A DNA stretch of 64,000 bases from assembly GCA_964613215.1 (NCBI GenBank), contig CAZTHK010000018.1, positions 1-64,000 on the forward strand, written 5' to 3'. Positions within the stretch are counted from its first letter, which is position 1. Every line of letters starts with the position of its first letter. Of this stretch, positions 35,143 through 45,371 are shown piece after piece. The position numbers and the translations under genes are program-made. Origin of the DNA: CAZTHK01 sp964613215 (lineage in GTDB: Bacteria; Krumholzibacteriota; Krumholzibacteriia; Krumholzibacteriales; CAZTHK01). The notes below the pieces were generated by a model. That model saw only the letters and a program-made list of their open reading frames with translations. It made no database searches and was not told the DNA's origin.

Positions 35143-38100
35143 GTGACACCCTCCTTGATGGATTCACTCTGCTGTTTGTGTTCGTTAATTTCTTCTTCGG
35201 CATCTGCACTTTCCCCTTTACCTTCTTCACCCCTGCCCGTACTTTTACAGATAAATTCGATATCCTCTATTTCGTCCAGCGACTTTATGAATGCGCTTAC
35301 CACCCGGGGATCGAATTTCTTCCCGATCCCCTTGATTATTTCATTTTTGGCTTCGTCGATGGAGTAACATCGCCTGTAGGGGCCTTCCGATACCAGGGCT
35401 CTGAATGAATCGATAACATTAATTATCCTGGCCTCCAGCGGTATCTCGTAACCCTTCAACCCGTTAGGATATCCGCTTCCATCGAAGTTCTCATGATGAT
35501 TCCTTATAATTCTCATGATCCGCTGCTCCAGCCCCATGGGTGAGGCCAGGGCATAACCGATATCGGTGTGCTGCTTGAGCTTCTCCCACTCATTTTCGGA
35601 AAGCTTCTCCTTCTTTGCTCTTATGCTTCTGGGCACCTTCATCATACCCAGATCGTACATACTCATCCCCAGCCGCAGGGCGGTAAGTGAATGCTCATCC
35701 AGATTCAGCCGCTCGCCCACCGTTACTGCCAGAAGGGTAAGGATGGAAAGTTTCCTCGCTCCCCACTCCTCCCTTACATCCAGGATAGAGTTCATGGCCC
35801 CCTTGAGCCTCTCGAAGTTGGAGGAAACCTTCTGGAAGGCGAACAGCTTCTGCAGCATTCCCATGATCACCGGAGCCAGTGACTTCATTAGATCCATATC
35901 CACACTGGTAAATTTGGTGTCTTCGATCCGGTCGCTTACATTGAGCACTCCTGCTACCCTGTCTCCCTCTTTCAGCGGAACTGAAATAAATGATTTGGTC
36001 CAGTAGAACTCAGAGTTGTTGGCCATCCCCAGATCCCGGTCATTCTCGATATCGGAGACCAGCAGGGCTCTTCCCTCCTGCGCTACCGCTCCGGCAATCC
36101 GGTCGCCCACCTCCAGCCTGGTATTCTGAACGAACTCTGGATCGATCCCCTTGGCCGCCACTATCCTGAGAATATCCTGCTCCGGTTCCAGCAGCATGAT
36201 GGAAGCTTTCCTGGCCTGCATGAATTCCGCCAGCATCTCTACCACCAGGGTGAGATACCGATCCCTTTCGAACCGGATGGGACCCATGAAACCATCCTCC
36301 GGGAGCTTCCTTATAACCACATCCTTAACCGGCAGCAGCACCACGAACTTGGCTCCCGCCTCCTTGACATTTTCCACCCATATCTTGCCCTCATGCCAAC
36401 TCACTATGTTCTTGCAGATGGCCAGCCCCAGACCGGACCCACCATACTCCCTGGTATCGCTGGCATCGGCCTGATGGAACCGGTCGAATATCTTATCCAG
36501 CTGATCTTCGGGGATACCTCTGCCGGTATCCTGAACAGTGATCCTTACCGAAGAAGCCTCCTCCTCCAGGCCAATGGTGATCTTGCCTCCCCGGGGGGTG
36601 AATTTCAGGGCATTGTTTAGCAGGTTGTGAATCAGTTGAAGTATCAGCTTTCTGTCCGCATCCATGGTTACCGGCTTGCGGGGCATCTTGAGCTCCAGGT
36701 TGATCTCGCCGGCAATGAAATGGTTGTTCAGTTCGTTCCGGGCTTCTTCTATTAATTCGTTCAGGTTACAACGGGATTTCTCCACCTTGATATATCCGGT
36801 CTCCATATTGGAGTAGCTGAGGATGTTGTCCACCAGCCCGATCAGTCTCTCACTCTCCTCATTCATCACATTGAGAAAATCCCTGATGGTCCCCGGCTCT
36901 ATCGACTTCAGATTATTCAGCATGGTTTCTATATACGCCATAAGTGTAGTGAGGGGGGTGCGCAGCTCGTGAGATACAATAGAAAGGAAGTTGGATTTGA
37001 GACGATTAACGCTGGTAAGCTCTTCATTACGAACGGACAGGACCCTCTCCTTATCCATCAGGCTGTTCTCCATCTTTTCCCTCTGGAATATCTGAAGGAC
37101 CTTCATTGAGTAGTACTCGAAAACATTCAACAGGCCGTCATCCGGCACATGGCAGAAGAAGCCGGCGGTAAGAAAAGCCTTGACCATACCCTGATGTTCC
37201 ACCGGCATAATCACTACTACGCCATTTCTCCCATCGAAAGCGGAGGGGATAAAGGCTCTCTCCTGCTGCTGCAGCACTTTGGCATCTACGGCATAACCGC
37301 TGCCGGCTCTGCTGCTCTCCCCGCAAATTCTACTGAACACCTCTTCCTTGACCGAATACCTGGAAACCGGGATAGCATCCATGTCCTCCAGGCCGTGTCC
37401 CGCCTTGACCTCGTATACTTCATCGCCTGACTTAAGTGTTCTGAGAATTACAAATTCGGCACCACTCTCCCTGGCCGATTCCTTCATAACCTGCTGATAT
37501 AATTTTTCGAAATCATCACTGAGTACTATCTTTCTCTCCATATCCACTGGTGGTCTCATGGGGTGTCCGGGATACCCTTCACCACCCTGAATATCTCCCC
37601 TGAAAGGGATCACATCGCTGCCTCCCATTCCGGCGGCTGCAGATGAAACAGCCGCCGGGGTAACCAGCAGCAGGAAAATACCACCGGTGTCGCAGAGAAA
37701 CATCACCTTCTCCCAGAAGGGGCCTCCTCCCCGGATTCCCACCACCGCAAGACCCATCAGAATGGTGCCCACTGTAATCATTGCCATGGAAGAGCCAAAT
37801 ACTAAAGTTCGTGCTCTGGCTGGAGCCTTTCTCTCCCACAGTGCTCCGGCCAGGAAACCCACCGGTGCAAATATGGAGAATGAACAAACCGAAGCCACCA
37901 CTATATTGGTGGCGGTGTTATGCCACAACAGGGAAAACAGGATTCCGCCCATTATCAATCCTATGGCCACCCCGGCTGCCTGGATTATCCTGTTGGCACC
38001 CCGGATGGTGTCTAAATATGCACCGCCTCCCACTCCGTAATCCACCTCTCCGGGAATGAAGGTGATGATGCAGTAAAGTCCCCCCATCCCGGTCAGACAG

Positions 38101-38369
38101 GAGAACAGGCCTCCCCACTGAGCCATACCCGACGGTACCAGCAGATACACTGCCCGGGAGAGAACTATCATAACCAGCCCGGCTGTAAACCTTTTATTAA
38201 TAACGGAACTTTTTCCGTATGCTGCTGTGCTGCTTTTTCTCCGGTTCACACCCTGTTTTTCTATTACACTCCGGGCTATATATGAAAATACCGCCAGGCC
38301 CATCATGAAGGCGTAGGTTGCTACTCCACCTTCTCCTGACAAAACGTTATCCGCTATAGCAAACATCAT
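35139..38369 (-). CDS. Membrane histidine kinase with GAF and degenerate HD-GYP domain
   Basis: This 1076-residue multi-domain sensor has about seven to eight membrane segments (1-240), a likely GAF-type region (about 290-430), a HisKA domain with SHELRTPLTTLMAY (His about 463), HATPase (565-680; NNALKFTPRGG, GRGIPEDQLDKIFDRF, GGSGLGLAICK), a GAF domain (700-850) and a C-terminal HD-GYP domain (880-1050). In the latter the GYP signature (NFDGSGYPNGLKGYEIP) is kept, but the HD pair reads YD (SMYDLGMMKVP), so phosphodiesterase activity on c-di-GMP is doubtful. It shares its layout with the preceding gene, probably by duplication. No strong ribosome site was seen. Confidence 0.88.
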   Translation of the reverse strand: MMFAIADNVLSGEGGVATYAFMMGLAVFSYIARSVIEKQGVNRRKSSTAAYGKSSVINKRFTAGLVMIVLSRAVYLLVPSGMAQWGGLFSCLTGMGGLYCIITFIPGEVDYGVGGGAYLDTIRGANRIIQAAGVAIGLIMGGILFSLLWHNTATNIVVASVCSFSIFAPVGFLAGALWERKAPARARTLVFGSSMAMITVGTILMGLAVVGIRGGGPFWEKVMFLCDTGGIFLLLVTPAAVSSAAAGMGGSDVIPFRGDIQGGEGYPGHPMRPPVDMERKIVLSDDFEKLYQQVMKESARESGAEFVILRTLKSGDEVYEVKAGHGLEDMDAIPVSRYSVKEEVFSRICGESSRAGSGYAVDAKVLQQQERAFIPSAFDGRNGVVVIMPVEHQGMVKAFLTAGFFCHVPDDGLLNVFEYYSMKVLQIFQREKMENSLMDKERVLSVRNEELTSVNRLKSNFLSIVSHELRTPLTTLMAYIETMLNNLKSIEPGTIRDFLNVMNEESERLIGLVDNILSYSNMETGYIKVEKSRCNLNELIEEARNELNNHFIAGEINLELKMPRKPVTMDADRKLILQLIHNLLNNALKFTPRGGKITIGLEEEASSVRITVQDTGRGIPEDQLDKIFDRFHQADASDTREYGGSGLGLAICKNIVSWHEGKIWVENVKEAGAKFVVLLPVKDVVIRKLPEDGFMGPIRFERDRYLTLVVEMLAEFMQARKASIMLLEPEQDILRIVAAKGIDPEFVQNTRLEVGDRIAGAVAQEGRALLVSDIENDRDLGMANNSEFYWTKSFISVPLKEGDRVAGVLNVSDRIEDTKFTSVDMDLMKSLAPVIMGMLQKLFAFQKVSSNFERLKGAMNSILDVREEWGARKLSILTLLAVTVGERLNLDEHSLTALRLGMSMYDLGMMKVPRSIRAKKEKLSENEWEKLKQHTDIGYALASPMGLEQRIMRIIRNHHENFDGSGYPNGLKGYEIPLEARIINVIDSFRALVSEGPYRRCYSIDEAKNEIIKGIGKKFDPRVVSAFIKSLDEIEDIEFICKSTGRGEEGKGESADAEEEINEHKQQSESIKEGVT

Positions 38370-38387
38370 ATTCTATCTTCCCGGCTC

Positions 38388-41375
38388 TCAGGGAATTGTC
38401 CTGCTCCTGCCTCTCTTCTCCAGTCCTCGGGCTATCTTGGCAAATTCGCCCACCTTGATTATCTCCTCTCCCATCAAAACTTCCACGAATGCCTTGACCA
38501 CTTCGGGATCGAACTGGGACCCTGAACAGCGTACCAGTTCCCTTATGGCTTCCTCCGGACGCATCTTCTTCCGGAAGGGTCTTTCGCTGATCATGGATCC
38601 GTAAGCATCCATCACTGCCAGAATCCTGGATCCGATTGGAATCTGGTCCCCCTTCAATCCCATGGGATAGCCGTTACCATCCATCCTTTCATGATGGAAC
38701 AGGATGGTCTTGCTGACTACCTCCACGAACTCGAAGGGCCGCATGATCTTTTCGCTCCTGCGGGGGTGGCTCCGGATTACCTCTATCTCCTCAGGAGTCA
38801 GCTCCAGAGTCTTCCTCAGGATATCATCGCCCACCGTAGTCATTCCCACATCATGCACACTGGCCACATACTGAATGGCTTGAGCCTCTTTCTCCGAGAG
38901 TCCCACTTTCCGGGCCACCTTCACCGACCACTTGACCATATCCCTCTGGTTGCCCGCCACCTTCATGTCACAATTCTCCAGAACACTTCTTAGCGACCGG
39001 ATGGTCTCATCCAGGAAAGCCTGCGAGTTTTCAGTAATCCTGATCCTCTCGATCACCTTGGAAAGCCTCTCGCTCAGACTCATCATGAAGTTGAGATCAT
39101 CTTGATTCAGCGGCTCCCCGGAGGTCTTGTTGTTTGCGTTTATTACTCCCAGTACAGTTGAGCCCACCCTCAGAGGCACACTGATAAGGGATTTAGTCTC
39201 ATACTGGGGATTGTTGGGTTCTTCCTTTATATTATTCTTCTCCACATCCTCGATGAGCAGAGGCTTCCCTGTTTCCACCACCCTGCCGGCGATACTCTCC
39301 CCTACTGAAACCCTGGTCTTTTTCACTATCTCTTCACTCAGCCCGTATGCCTCCTTGATGAACAGCTCCTTGCGGTCGCTGTCCAGCAGCATGATGGAGA
39401 CGATCTTGACCGAAAGCAGCTCCGCTATAACCATGGCGGACAGGTGGAACAGCTCCTTTATCTCATCCCGGGCATCCATATCGTTGAAGATATACCCCAG
39501 CAGATCATTGAAGTGATGCTCCTTTGGCAGGTTGAACACGAACCTGCTTCCCCTGTCTCTTTCGCTGTAAACACTGATCTTACCCCCGTGCTGCTCGATT
39601 ATGTTCTTGACTATGGCCAGTCCCAGGCCCACTCCCTCCTCCATGCCGCCATCCACCTGGTAGAACTGTTTGAAGATATTCTCCAGATCCTCCGGAGCTA
39701 TCCCTACCCCTTCATCCCTTACGGTCACCTTAATGGAGACAGCATCCTCCACAGCATCTATGAATATCCTGGAACCCTCCCTGGAAAACTTGACCGCGTT
39801 GCTGAGCAGGTTAATGAACACCTGCTTGATCAGATCGCGGTCCCCATCCACCCGGGGCAGGGCGGTGTCCAGCTTCACTATCAGGTACAGTCCCTTCTCA
39901 TCCAGATAGGGCTGCATGGAGGACTCCACCTCCTTCATCAAACCGCTCAGGTAAAAGAGGTTGCGTTTAAGATTCTTCTGTCCGAACTCTATCTTGGAAA
40001 CATCCAGCACCTTGTTGACCATCCGGATCAACCGGTCGGTCTCACCGGATACAATCTTGAGAAAATCCTTCCTCTCCCTGAACCCGGGGTCATCGATGTT
40101 ATCCAGCACCGACTCCACATAGGCCTTGATGGAAGTAAGGGGAGTCTTAAGCTCGTGAGACAGATGAGAGATATACTTCATCCTCAGTTCGTTGGAATTT
40201 TCCAGTTTTTTGTTTTTCTTTTCCAGCTTCCTGATCCTGCCATCCATCACATCGTAAAGCCTGCTCTTTTCTATGGCTGTAGCAACCTGATCGGATAGTA
40301 TGGTTAACAGCCGGATATCCTCCCTCCGGAAGGGATTGCCGTTCTTATCCCCCGCCATCAGCAGCCCCTGTATTCTCCTTCCCGAGATAATTGGAACGGC
40401 CAGAAGCGACCGGAGAGAACGGCCTTCTATCAGGCAGGAATTTTTGAAATCCCTGCTGTTATCCGCATTATGCACAACCAGAGCATCCCCCTCCCTGCCC
40501 ATATGCTGCAGGATGGGATCTTTTTCGCATCCGCAGTCAAGATCATTCTTCTCCAGGCCATTTTCTCCCATCTCCACCTGCATGAACAGTTCCCGGTTGC
40601 GGCTGATCAGGATAACCGAAGCCCAGGGCCTGTTAAGCAGCAGGGTTATCTCCTTGCTGATCATCTGGAGGAGGGTATCCAGTCCGATCACCGAATTTAT
40701 TCCCAGGCTGATATCATAGAGGCGGGTAAGTTCCAGTATCCTCCGCCGGGAGTCCAGCAGCTTCTCCTCCGCCCCCTGAAAGTGCAGCTTGAAATTACTG
40801 TGAAATGTACTGAACAGGTAAGACATCAGGCTCATGAAACCACCCAGCACCAGCAGTGTTCCGGTCAGATAATGCGGCCCGGCAAGGCTCCCCCCCATAC
40901 CGGGGCAACAGTGGAATTGAGGGATAAGTCCCTGAATCTGAAGCGCCCCCAGAATGGCGATAGCTGCTATGGATGCGGTGGTCACCACAAAACCGGCCCG
41001 CAGGGCGGGCACCAGCCTTCCGGCGAAGAAGAGCGGAACCACCAGCAGCAACAGAAAGGGGCTCTCGGCCGTGCCGGTCAGGTATATCAGACCCAGCACT
41101 GTACCCAGATCCAGCGCTATGGAGATCCATTCCTTCAGATATCCCCGTTTGAGAAATGAATCCGGCCTGCCGGCATAGTGATTCCTCAAACCAGCCAGTG
41201 CCATGTTCAGAATTGCGGAACCAAGAAAGAGAATCGCTATGGGATAGGTACTGTAGGAAAACCCCGCTATCTCACCCGCGATATATACTATACAGAATAT
41301 GGAGGTCAACTCCAGCAACCGGACCTGAGGTAAGCTCAGAGTAAAACCTTCTCCCTGCTTTTTATAATCCAACAT
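38388..41375 (-). CDS. Membrane histidine kinase with two GAF domains and HD-GYP domain
   Basis: This 995-residue sensor has about six membrane segments (22-190), GAF (about 225-370; GDKNGNPFRREDIRLLTILSD), a helix, HisKA with SHELKTPLTSIKAY (His about 406), HATPase (510-615; NLLSNAVKFSREGS, GVGIAPEDLENIFKQF, GVGLGLAIVKNI), a second GAF (650-785; LISVPLRVGSTVLGVINANN) and HD-GYP (810-975). Here the HD pair is present (SVHDVGMTTVG) as is HHERMDGNGYPMGLKGDQIP, although the usual Lys after HDVG is Met. It may both relay phosphate and hydrolyse c-di-GMP. It lies between a soluble kinase and its paralogue in one operon. Confidence 0.88.
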   Translation of the reverse strand: MLDYKKQGEGFTLSLPQVRLLELTSIFCIVYIAGEIAGFSYSTYPIAILFLGSAILNMALAGLRNHYAGRPDSFLKRGYLKEWISIALDLGTVLGLIYLTGTAESPFLLLLVVPLFFAGRLVPALRAGFVVTTASIAAIAILGALQIQGLIPQFHCCPGMGGSLAGPHYLTGTLLVLGGFMSLMSYLFSTFHSNFKLHFQGAEEKLLDSRRRILELTRLYDISLGINSVIGLDTLLQMISKEITLLLNRPWASVILISRNRELFMQVEMGENGLEKNDLDCGCEKDPILQHMGREGDALVVHNADNSRDFKNSCLIEGRSLRSLLAVPIISGRRIQGLLMAGDKNGNPFRREDIRLLTILSDQVATAIEKSRLYDVMDGRIRKLEKKNKKLENSNELRMKYISHLSHELKTPLTSIKAYVESVLDNIDDPGFRERKDFLKIVSGETDRLIRMVNKVLDVSKIEFGQKNLKRNLFYLSGLMKEVESSMQPYLDEKGLYLIVKLDTALPRVDGDRDLIKQVFINLLSNAVKFSREGSRIFIDAVEDAVSIKVTVRDEGVGIAPEDLENIFKQFYQVDGGMEEGVGLGLAIVKNIIEQHGGKISVYSERDRGSRFVFNLPKEHHFNDLLGYIFNDMDARDEIKELFHLSAMVIAELLSVKIVSIMLLDSDRKELFIKEAYGLSEEIVKKTRVSVGESIAGRVVETGKPLLIEDVEKNNIKEEPNNPQYETKSLISVPLRVGSTVLGVINANNKTSGEPLNQDDLNFMMSLSERLSKVIERIRITENSQAFLDETIRSLRSVLENCDMKVAGNQRDMVKWSVKVARKVGLSEKEAQAIQYVASVHDVGMTTVGDDILRKTLELTPEEIEVIRSHPRRSEKIMRPFEFVEVVSKTILFHHERMDGNGYPMGLKGDQIPIGSRILAVMDAYGSMISERPFRKKMRPEEAIRELVRCSGSQFDPEVVKAFVEVLMGEEIIKVGEFAKIARGLEKRGRSRTIP

Positions 41376-41399
41376 CTCTTAACACCTGATATCCTGCTG

Positions 41400-42239
41400 T
41401 TAACTGATCACCTTCTCTTCAGCCACTGACAACGCCACGCTGACAATGGTTCCCTCACCCGGTTCGCTCTTTACACTTATATCTCCATCCATTACCGTCA
41501 CTATGCTTTTGACCAGGGCGAGCCCCAGTCCTGTTCCGGCGATGTTTCTTGTATCCTCCCCCCGGCAGAAGGGATCGAACATCCTGTCTATCCTATCCCG
41601 TGGTATGCCCTCCCCATTGTCCTTTACCCGGAGCAGGAGTATCTCCCTGCCGGAATTACTTCTTCTGTCCCTGAAGCGGGAAGCTGAAATGGTCACCCCG
41701 GTATCATCATTTCCGTGTTTCAGGGCGTTGGAGATCAGATTCTCCAGAATCATATCGGTACAGGGCCGGCTGAGAATACAGGGAGAGATATGCTCATCTA
41801 TCTCATTATGGATACGCTCTTCCTGTCCGGGGAAACGTGATTTTATTTCATCCACCAATCCGGCAACATCGACACTCTCCAACTTTCCGCCTTCGTATTT
41901 ACCCTCTTCAAACTGGAGCAAATTGACAAAGGCCTCCACCAGTCCGCTCATTCTATCCACCGCTTTCATGGTCTTTTGAAAGTATTTTTCCAGCCTCTCC
42001 CTGTCTTCCCCGCTCAACTTGCCTTCTATCAGCTCGATATAGCCGCTTATGGAGGTAAGAGGCTTGATAAATTCATGGCCTACGATCAGGCGGGCGGAAT
42101 CGAAAACTACCCTGTAATTATCGATCTCCCTGCGAAGCTGCTCCAGCTCTTTACGGGCCTTGATAACGATATCGTCAAGCCGCCGGTCCGTATCCTTCCG
42201 GTCAGGCCGGGCGGAATTTATATGCATGGTATCAGTCAA
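41400..42239 (-). CDS. Soluble sensor histidine kinase
   Basis: This 279-residue kinase has no membrane segment or separate sensor domain: a short N-terminal helix, then HisKA with VGHEFIKPLTSISGYIEL (phospho-acceptor His about 74) and HATPase (about 150-275; ENLISNALKHGN, DNGEGIPRDRIDRMFDPF, GTGLGLALVKSI). The start is TTG 42239, supported by AGGGG a few bases upstream; an ATG at 42227 lacks such a site. It is 24 bases after the receiver-GGDEF gene and 24 before the next kinase, all on one strand, so it likely works with them. Confidence 0.87.
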   Translation of the reverse strand: MTDTMHINSARPDRKDTDRRLDDIVIKARKELEQLRREIDNYRVVFDSARLIVGHEFIKPLTSISGYIELIEGKLSGEDRERLEKYFQKTMKAVDRMSGLVEAFVNLLQFEEGKYEGGKLESVDVAGLVDEIKSRFPGQEERIHNEIDEHISPCILSRPCTDMILENLISNALKHGNDDTGVTISASRFRDRRSNSGREILLLRVKDNGEGIPRDRIDRMFDPFCRGEDTRNIAGTGLGLALVKSIVTVMDGDISVKSEPGEGTIVSVALSVAEEKVIS

Positions 42240-42263
42240 TTTATTCCCCTGGTTTAGCTTCCC

Positions 42264-43238
42264 CTATCCGGAAACCTGCTCGGTTTCTGATTTCTTCTTT
42301 CTGCGCTCCCGGACCACCACGCTCCCGTTCATACTCTTGCCGAACTTCTTCAGTTCTGAAGCGATGTCACTGACCCGGGCAAAATGTTTCAGGCGGTGAT
42401 TACGGTCCATCACCAGTGCTATGGTGAGTGACATCAGCGGAACCTCTTCACTCTCCCCCACCCTGGTCTCCACCTCGAAATATCCCCTCCTGATATCTTC
42501 CTCCCTCAGCAGCACCAGAGAACCCTTGTCGAACTCGTCTATGATACGCCGGGAGATACTCTCGGCCCTCTCCGGGGATGTAATCACTACGAAATCATCG
42601 CCGCCGATATGCCCTATGAAGTCGGTAGCCCCACCCAGGGAATTAACCGCTCCCGATATTATATCCGCCAGAAAGAGGATGGCATCATCGCCCTTCTGAT
42701 ACCCGTAACAATCGTTATAAGCCTTGAAGTTATCTATATCCAGATACAGGAAGGCAAATGCCTGCCCATTCTTTATCAATCCCTGAAGCTTCTTCTCGAT
42801 GGCCCTGTTGCCGGCAAAACCGGTCAGGGGGTTGGCCTCCTTCTGATTCTGGCTCCATTCCAGAACATTCTTTACCCGCAGCAACAGCTCCTCATTTGAG
42901 TATGGTTTGATCAGATAGTCATTGGCTCCATCCTTGAGCCCCTTCACCCTGTCCGGCAGATCACTCTTGGCGGTGAGCATGATTATGGGTATCTGGGAGG
43001 TCTGAAAATCCGCCCGGATACGTTTACACACCTCGAACCCGTCTATCTTGGGCATCATCACATCCAGAATGATAAGGTCGGGGGACTCCTGGCGCAGTTT
43101 CTTGAGGGCTTCTTCACCATTTGGTGCAGTTACTACGGAGTATGCTTCCTTCTCCAGCTGGAATTTCAGTATCCTCCGTATATGCTCCTCATCATCCACC
43201 ACCAGAATCTTATATGGGCTCAAATCATCCGTTGACAT
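42264..43238 (-). CDS. Response regulator with GGDEF (diguanylate cyclase) domain
   Basis: This 324-residue protein has a receiver domain (about 8-125; ILVVDDEEHIRRIL, Asp in LIILDVMMPKIDGFEV, Lys in LIKPYSN) and a GGDEF domain (145-305) with LDIDNFKAYNDCYGYQKGDD and the active-site loop GGDDF, a known active variant. It would make c-di-GMP when phosphorylated. It is the first gene of the signalling operon, whose kinases carry HD-GYP domains, so synthesis and breakdown or sensing of c-di-GMP are encoded together. An upstream GGAGAGGAA is a little far from the ATG. Confidence 0.9.
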   Translation of the reverse strand: MSTDDLSPYKILVVDDEEHIRRILKFQLEKEAYSVVTAPNGEEALKKLRQESPDLIILDVMMPKIDGFEVCKRIRADFQTSQIPIIMLTAKSDLPDRVKGLKDGANDYLIKPYSNEELLLRVKNVLEWSQNQKEANPLTGFAGNRAIEKKLQGLIKNGQAFAFLYLDIDNFKAYNDCYGYQKGDDAILFLADIISGAVNSLGGATDFIGHIGGDDFVVITSPERAESISRRIIDEFDKGSLVLLREEDIRRGYFEVETRVGESEEVPLMSLTIALVMDRNHRLKHFARVSDIASELKKFGKSMNGSVVVRERRKKKSETEQVSG

Positions 43239-43997
43239 AAGTTACGATTCCTCTCCAGCATTTTTCAATCAAGCCGTAACCCGACAAATTCGGAGGCAAC
43301 AATAATTTTCGCAATTAATGTGCCAGCAGCATCTTTGTCAGCCGGGGGGGAGGAACAAACCGGCAAAATGCTTTTATTGGCTACTTTTTCAAGAGGTTAC
43401 GCAATCCGGGAATCTATCTCCGCAAGGGGCAATTACCGGCAATTATGCAACCCCTTTCGCAATAAGAAACGCGTTTTATCAACAAAAACAATGCAGAATC
43501 CATACCGGATCAGAATTATTCTGGGATATGCCCGACAACTGTATATAAGTCTAATGTAAAACTAAAGTTGCAGCAATAATCCGGGGTAATTGAGCTTGCC
43601 GGCGGGAGTTCTTCCCGGATAGCAATTCTCCCTCTGCCGGTTTAAGCACGAAAAGAAATGCTGCCCGCATGTATGTAATGGATAAATAAAACAGGGACCG
43701 GCAGAAAACTGCGGGAACTTGAAGTCGGGGCCTGCCGGATTCAGTGGCAAGCCTAACCGGGGCCTCCCTGTCCCGGGGGGATATAAACAGCAGGTCAGCC
43801 GGGTGAAGGGGGAAGCCAGAATTCTGATCAGCCGGATGAAGAAAAAAGGGCTCTTTCAGATGAAATGCAAAGCCGGAGTTAATATAAGACGGACATCCCG
43901 GAAATGAACACATTAAATATAATACTGACCTTCGGCTGTGCTGGATATGCCGGCTGGAGCTGACGACTTTTCTTCGCAGCTCAATCAGCAATATGCT
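43239..43997. other. Long intergenic region, no convincing gene
   Basis: About 760 bases lie between the start of the receiver-GGDEF gene and the stop of tsaD. Open frames here (for example 43551-43991 minus) give no recognisable protein and carry low-complexity repeats such as HPAD, so they are not called. An imperfect direct repeat (CAGCCGGGTGAAG / CAGCCGGATGAAG) occurs near 43797-43843. The signalling operon promoter should be close to 43239. Confidence 0.3.
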
Positions 43998-45026
43998 TTA
44001 TTCTCTTTCGGATAAGGGCATCCATGACTTCAGATTACCCCGGGGGAAACTGTTCAGGTCAAGCCCGTCCACTCTCCCCTGCCGGATGTGGTAGCTGGCG
44101 GCACAGGCTATCATGGCAGCGTTGTCAGTGCAGTAAAGGGGAGGGGGCCAGGAAACCTTCACTCCGCACTGGCTGATTTTTTCATCCATAAGCTCCCTCA
44201 GCCTTCCGTTGGCGGCCACTCCGCCGGCCAGATAGAACCTCTCTCCACCGTACCTGTGCAGGGCCAGGAGGGATTTTTCCACCAGAATCGTCACTATAGC
44301 CTCTTGGGCGGAGGCGGCTATATCACATATCAACTGTTCAGTAAGGGGGAGGAGTTCCTCTATCTTAAGCCTCACCGCGGTCTTCAACCCCGAAAAGGAA
44401 AAATCGCACTTTCCGGAATGCCGCAACCCCCTGGGGAAATCGAATGCCCCGGGATCACCCTCCCGGGCCTTTTTCTCTATGGCGGGACCTCCCGGATAGG
44501 GCAGTCCCAGCATCTTGCCTATCTTGTCGAAGGCCTCACCGGCAGCATCATCCCTCGTTCCTCCCAGAAAATGATAAATTCCCACCTTCTCAGCATTGAT
44601 CAGCTGAGTATGCCCACCGGAAACCACCAGCACGATGGCCGGGGTTATAAGATCCTCTTCCAGATCGTTGGCCAGGATGTGTCCCTCCAGATGATGGATG
44701 CCCGCCAGGGGAACACCGGTGCCATAGGCTAACGCCTTGGCGAAGGACAGCCCCACCAGCAGCGAGCCGGTCAGCCCCGGTCCGTTGGTGACCCCCATTC
44801 CCGCCAGGGAACCGGGCTCTGTTCCAGCCTGATCCATTATCTGCTCGTACAAAGGGAGGATGGCTTTCATATGCGATCTGGAAGCAATCTCCGGCACCAC
44901 CCCGCCGTACTTCCGGTGGTCCAGCTGGGCTGCGGTGCCATGCGCCACCACCCTCCGGGTGGTTGAATAAACTGCACAGGATGTATCATCACAAGAGGTT
45001 TCGAACCCCAGATAGTACTCTTCCAT
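43998..45026 (-). CDS. tsaD: tRNA N6-adenosine threonylcarbamoyltransferase
   Basis: This 342-residue Kae1/TsaD protein transfers the threonylcarbamoyl group to A37 of tRNAs reading ANN codons. It shows YLGFETSCDDTSCAVY at the start, VTNGPGLTGSLLVGLSFAKA, the metal-binding IHHLEGHI (two His), VSGGHTQLI, the GEAFDKIGKMLGLPYPGGPAIE segment and FSFSGLKTAV. Length and motifs are normal for the family. A TAGGAAAA precedes the ATG. It is six bases after glnB on the same strand, so the two share a transcript, an unusual pairing of tRNA modification and nitrogen sensing. Confidence 0.96.
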   Translation of the reverse strand: MEEYYLGFETSCDDTSCAVYSTTRRVVAHGTAAQLDHRKYGGVVPEIASRSHMKAILPLYEQIMDQAGTEPGSLAGMGVTNGPGLTGSLLVGLSFAKALAYGTGVPLAGIHHLEGHILANDLEEDLITPAIVLVVSGGHTQLINAEKVGIYHFLGGTRDDAAGEAFDKIGKMLGLPYPGGPAIEKKAREGDPGAFDFPRGLRHSGKCDFSFSGLKTAVRLKIEELLPLTEQLICDIAASAQEAIVTILVEKSLLALHRYGGERFYLAGGVAANGRLRELMDEKISQCGVKVSWPPPLYCTDNAAMIACAASYHIRQGRVDGLDLNSFPRGNLKSWMPLSERE

Positions 45027-45032
45027 ATTTTC

Positions 45033-45371
45033 CTATAACACCTCTTCCCCGCTCTCGCCGGTACGTATCCTGACGGCATCATCGGCGGGGGAGACGAAGA
45101 TCTTTCCGTCTCCGATTTTGCCGGTCCTGGCCGCCTTCATGATTACCTCCACCACCCGGTCGGCATCCTCATCCCTGACAAACATCTCTATCTTGAGCTT
45201 GGGAATGAAATCCACCTGATACTCGCTGCCCCGGTACAGCTCGGTGTGCCCCTTCTGCCGGCCGAATCCCCTCACCTCCGAAACGGTCATTCCTGCCACA
45301 TCTATCTCCATCAGGGCCTCCTTAACATCATCCAGCTTGAACGGCTTGATATATGATTCTATCTTCTTCAT
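45033..45371 (-). CDS. glnB: Nitrogen regulatory protein P-II
   Basis: This 112-residue PII signal protein has the complete family pattern: MKKIESYIKPFKLDDVKEAL, VRGFGRQKGHTELYRGSEY with the uridylylated Tyr51 in the T-loop, DFIPKLKIEMFVRD and the C-terminal TGKIGDGKIFVSP. It binds ATP/ADP and 2-oxoglutarate and is modified by GlnD, which is encoded 3 kb away, to steer GlnE. GGGAG precedes the ATG. It diverges from glnE over a 147-base intergenic region that should hold both promoters. GlnB rather than GlnK is preferred because no ammonium transporter gene is adjacent. Confidence 0.94.
   Translation of the reverse strand: MKKIESYIKPFKLDDVKEALMEIDVAGMTVSEVRGFGRQKGHTELYRGSEYQVDFIPKLKIEMFVRDEDADRVVEVIMKAARTGKIGDGKIFVSPADDAVRIRTGESGEEVL

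Noticed and set aside
43551..43991. 146-codon open frame on the minus strand before tsaD
   Set aside because: No ribosome site, no recognisable fold, repeated HPAD-like words; more likely non-coding.
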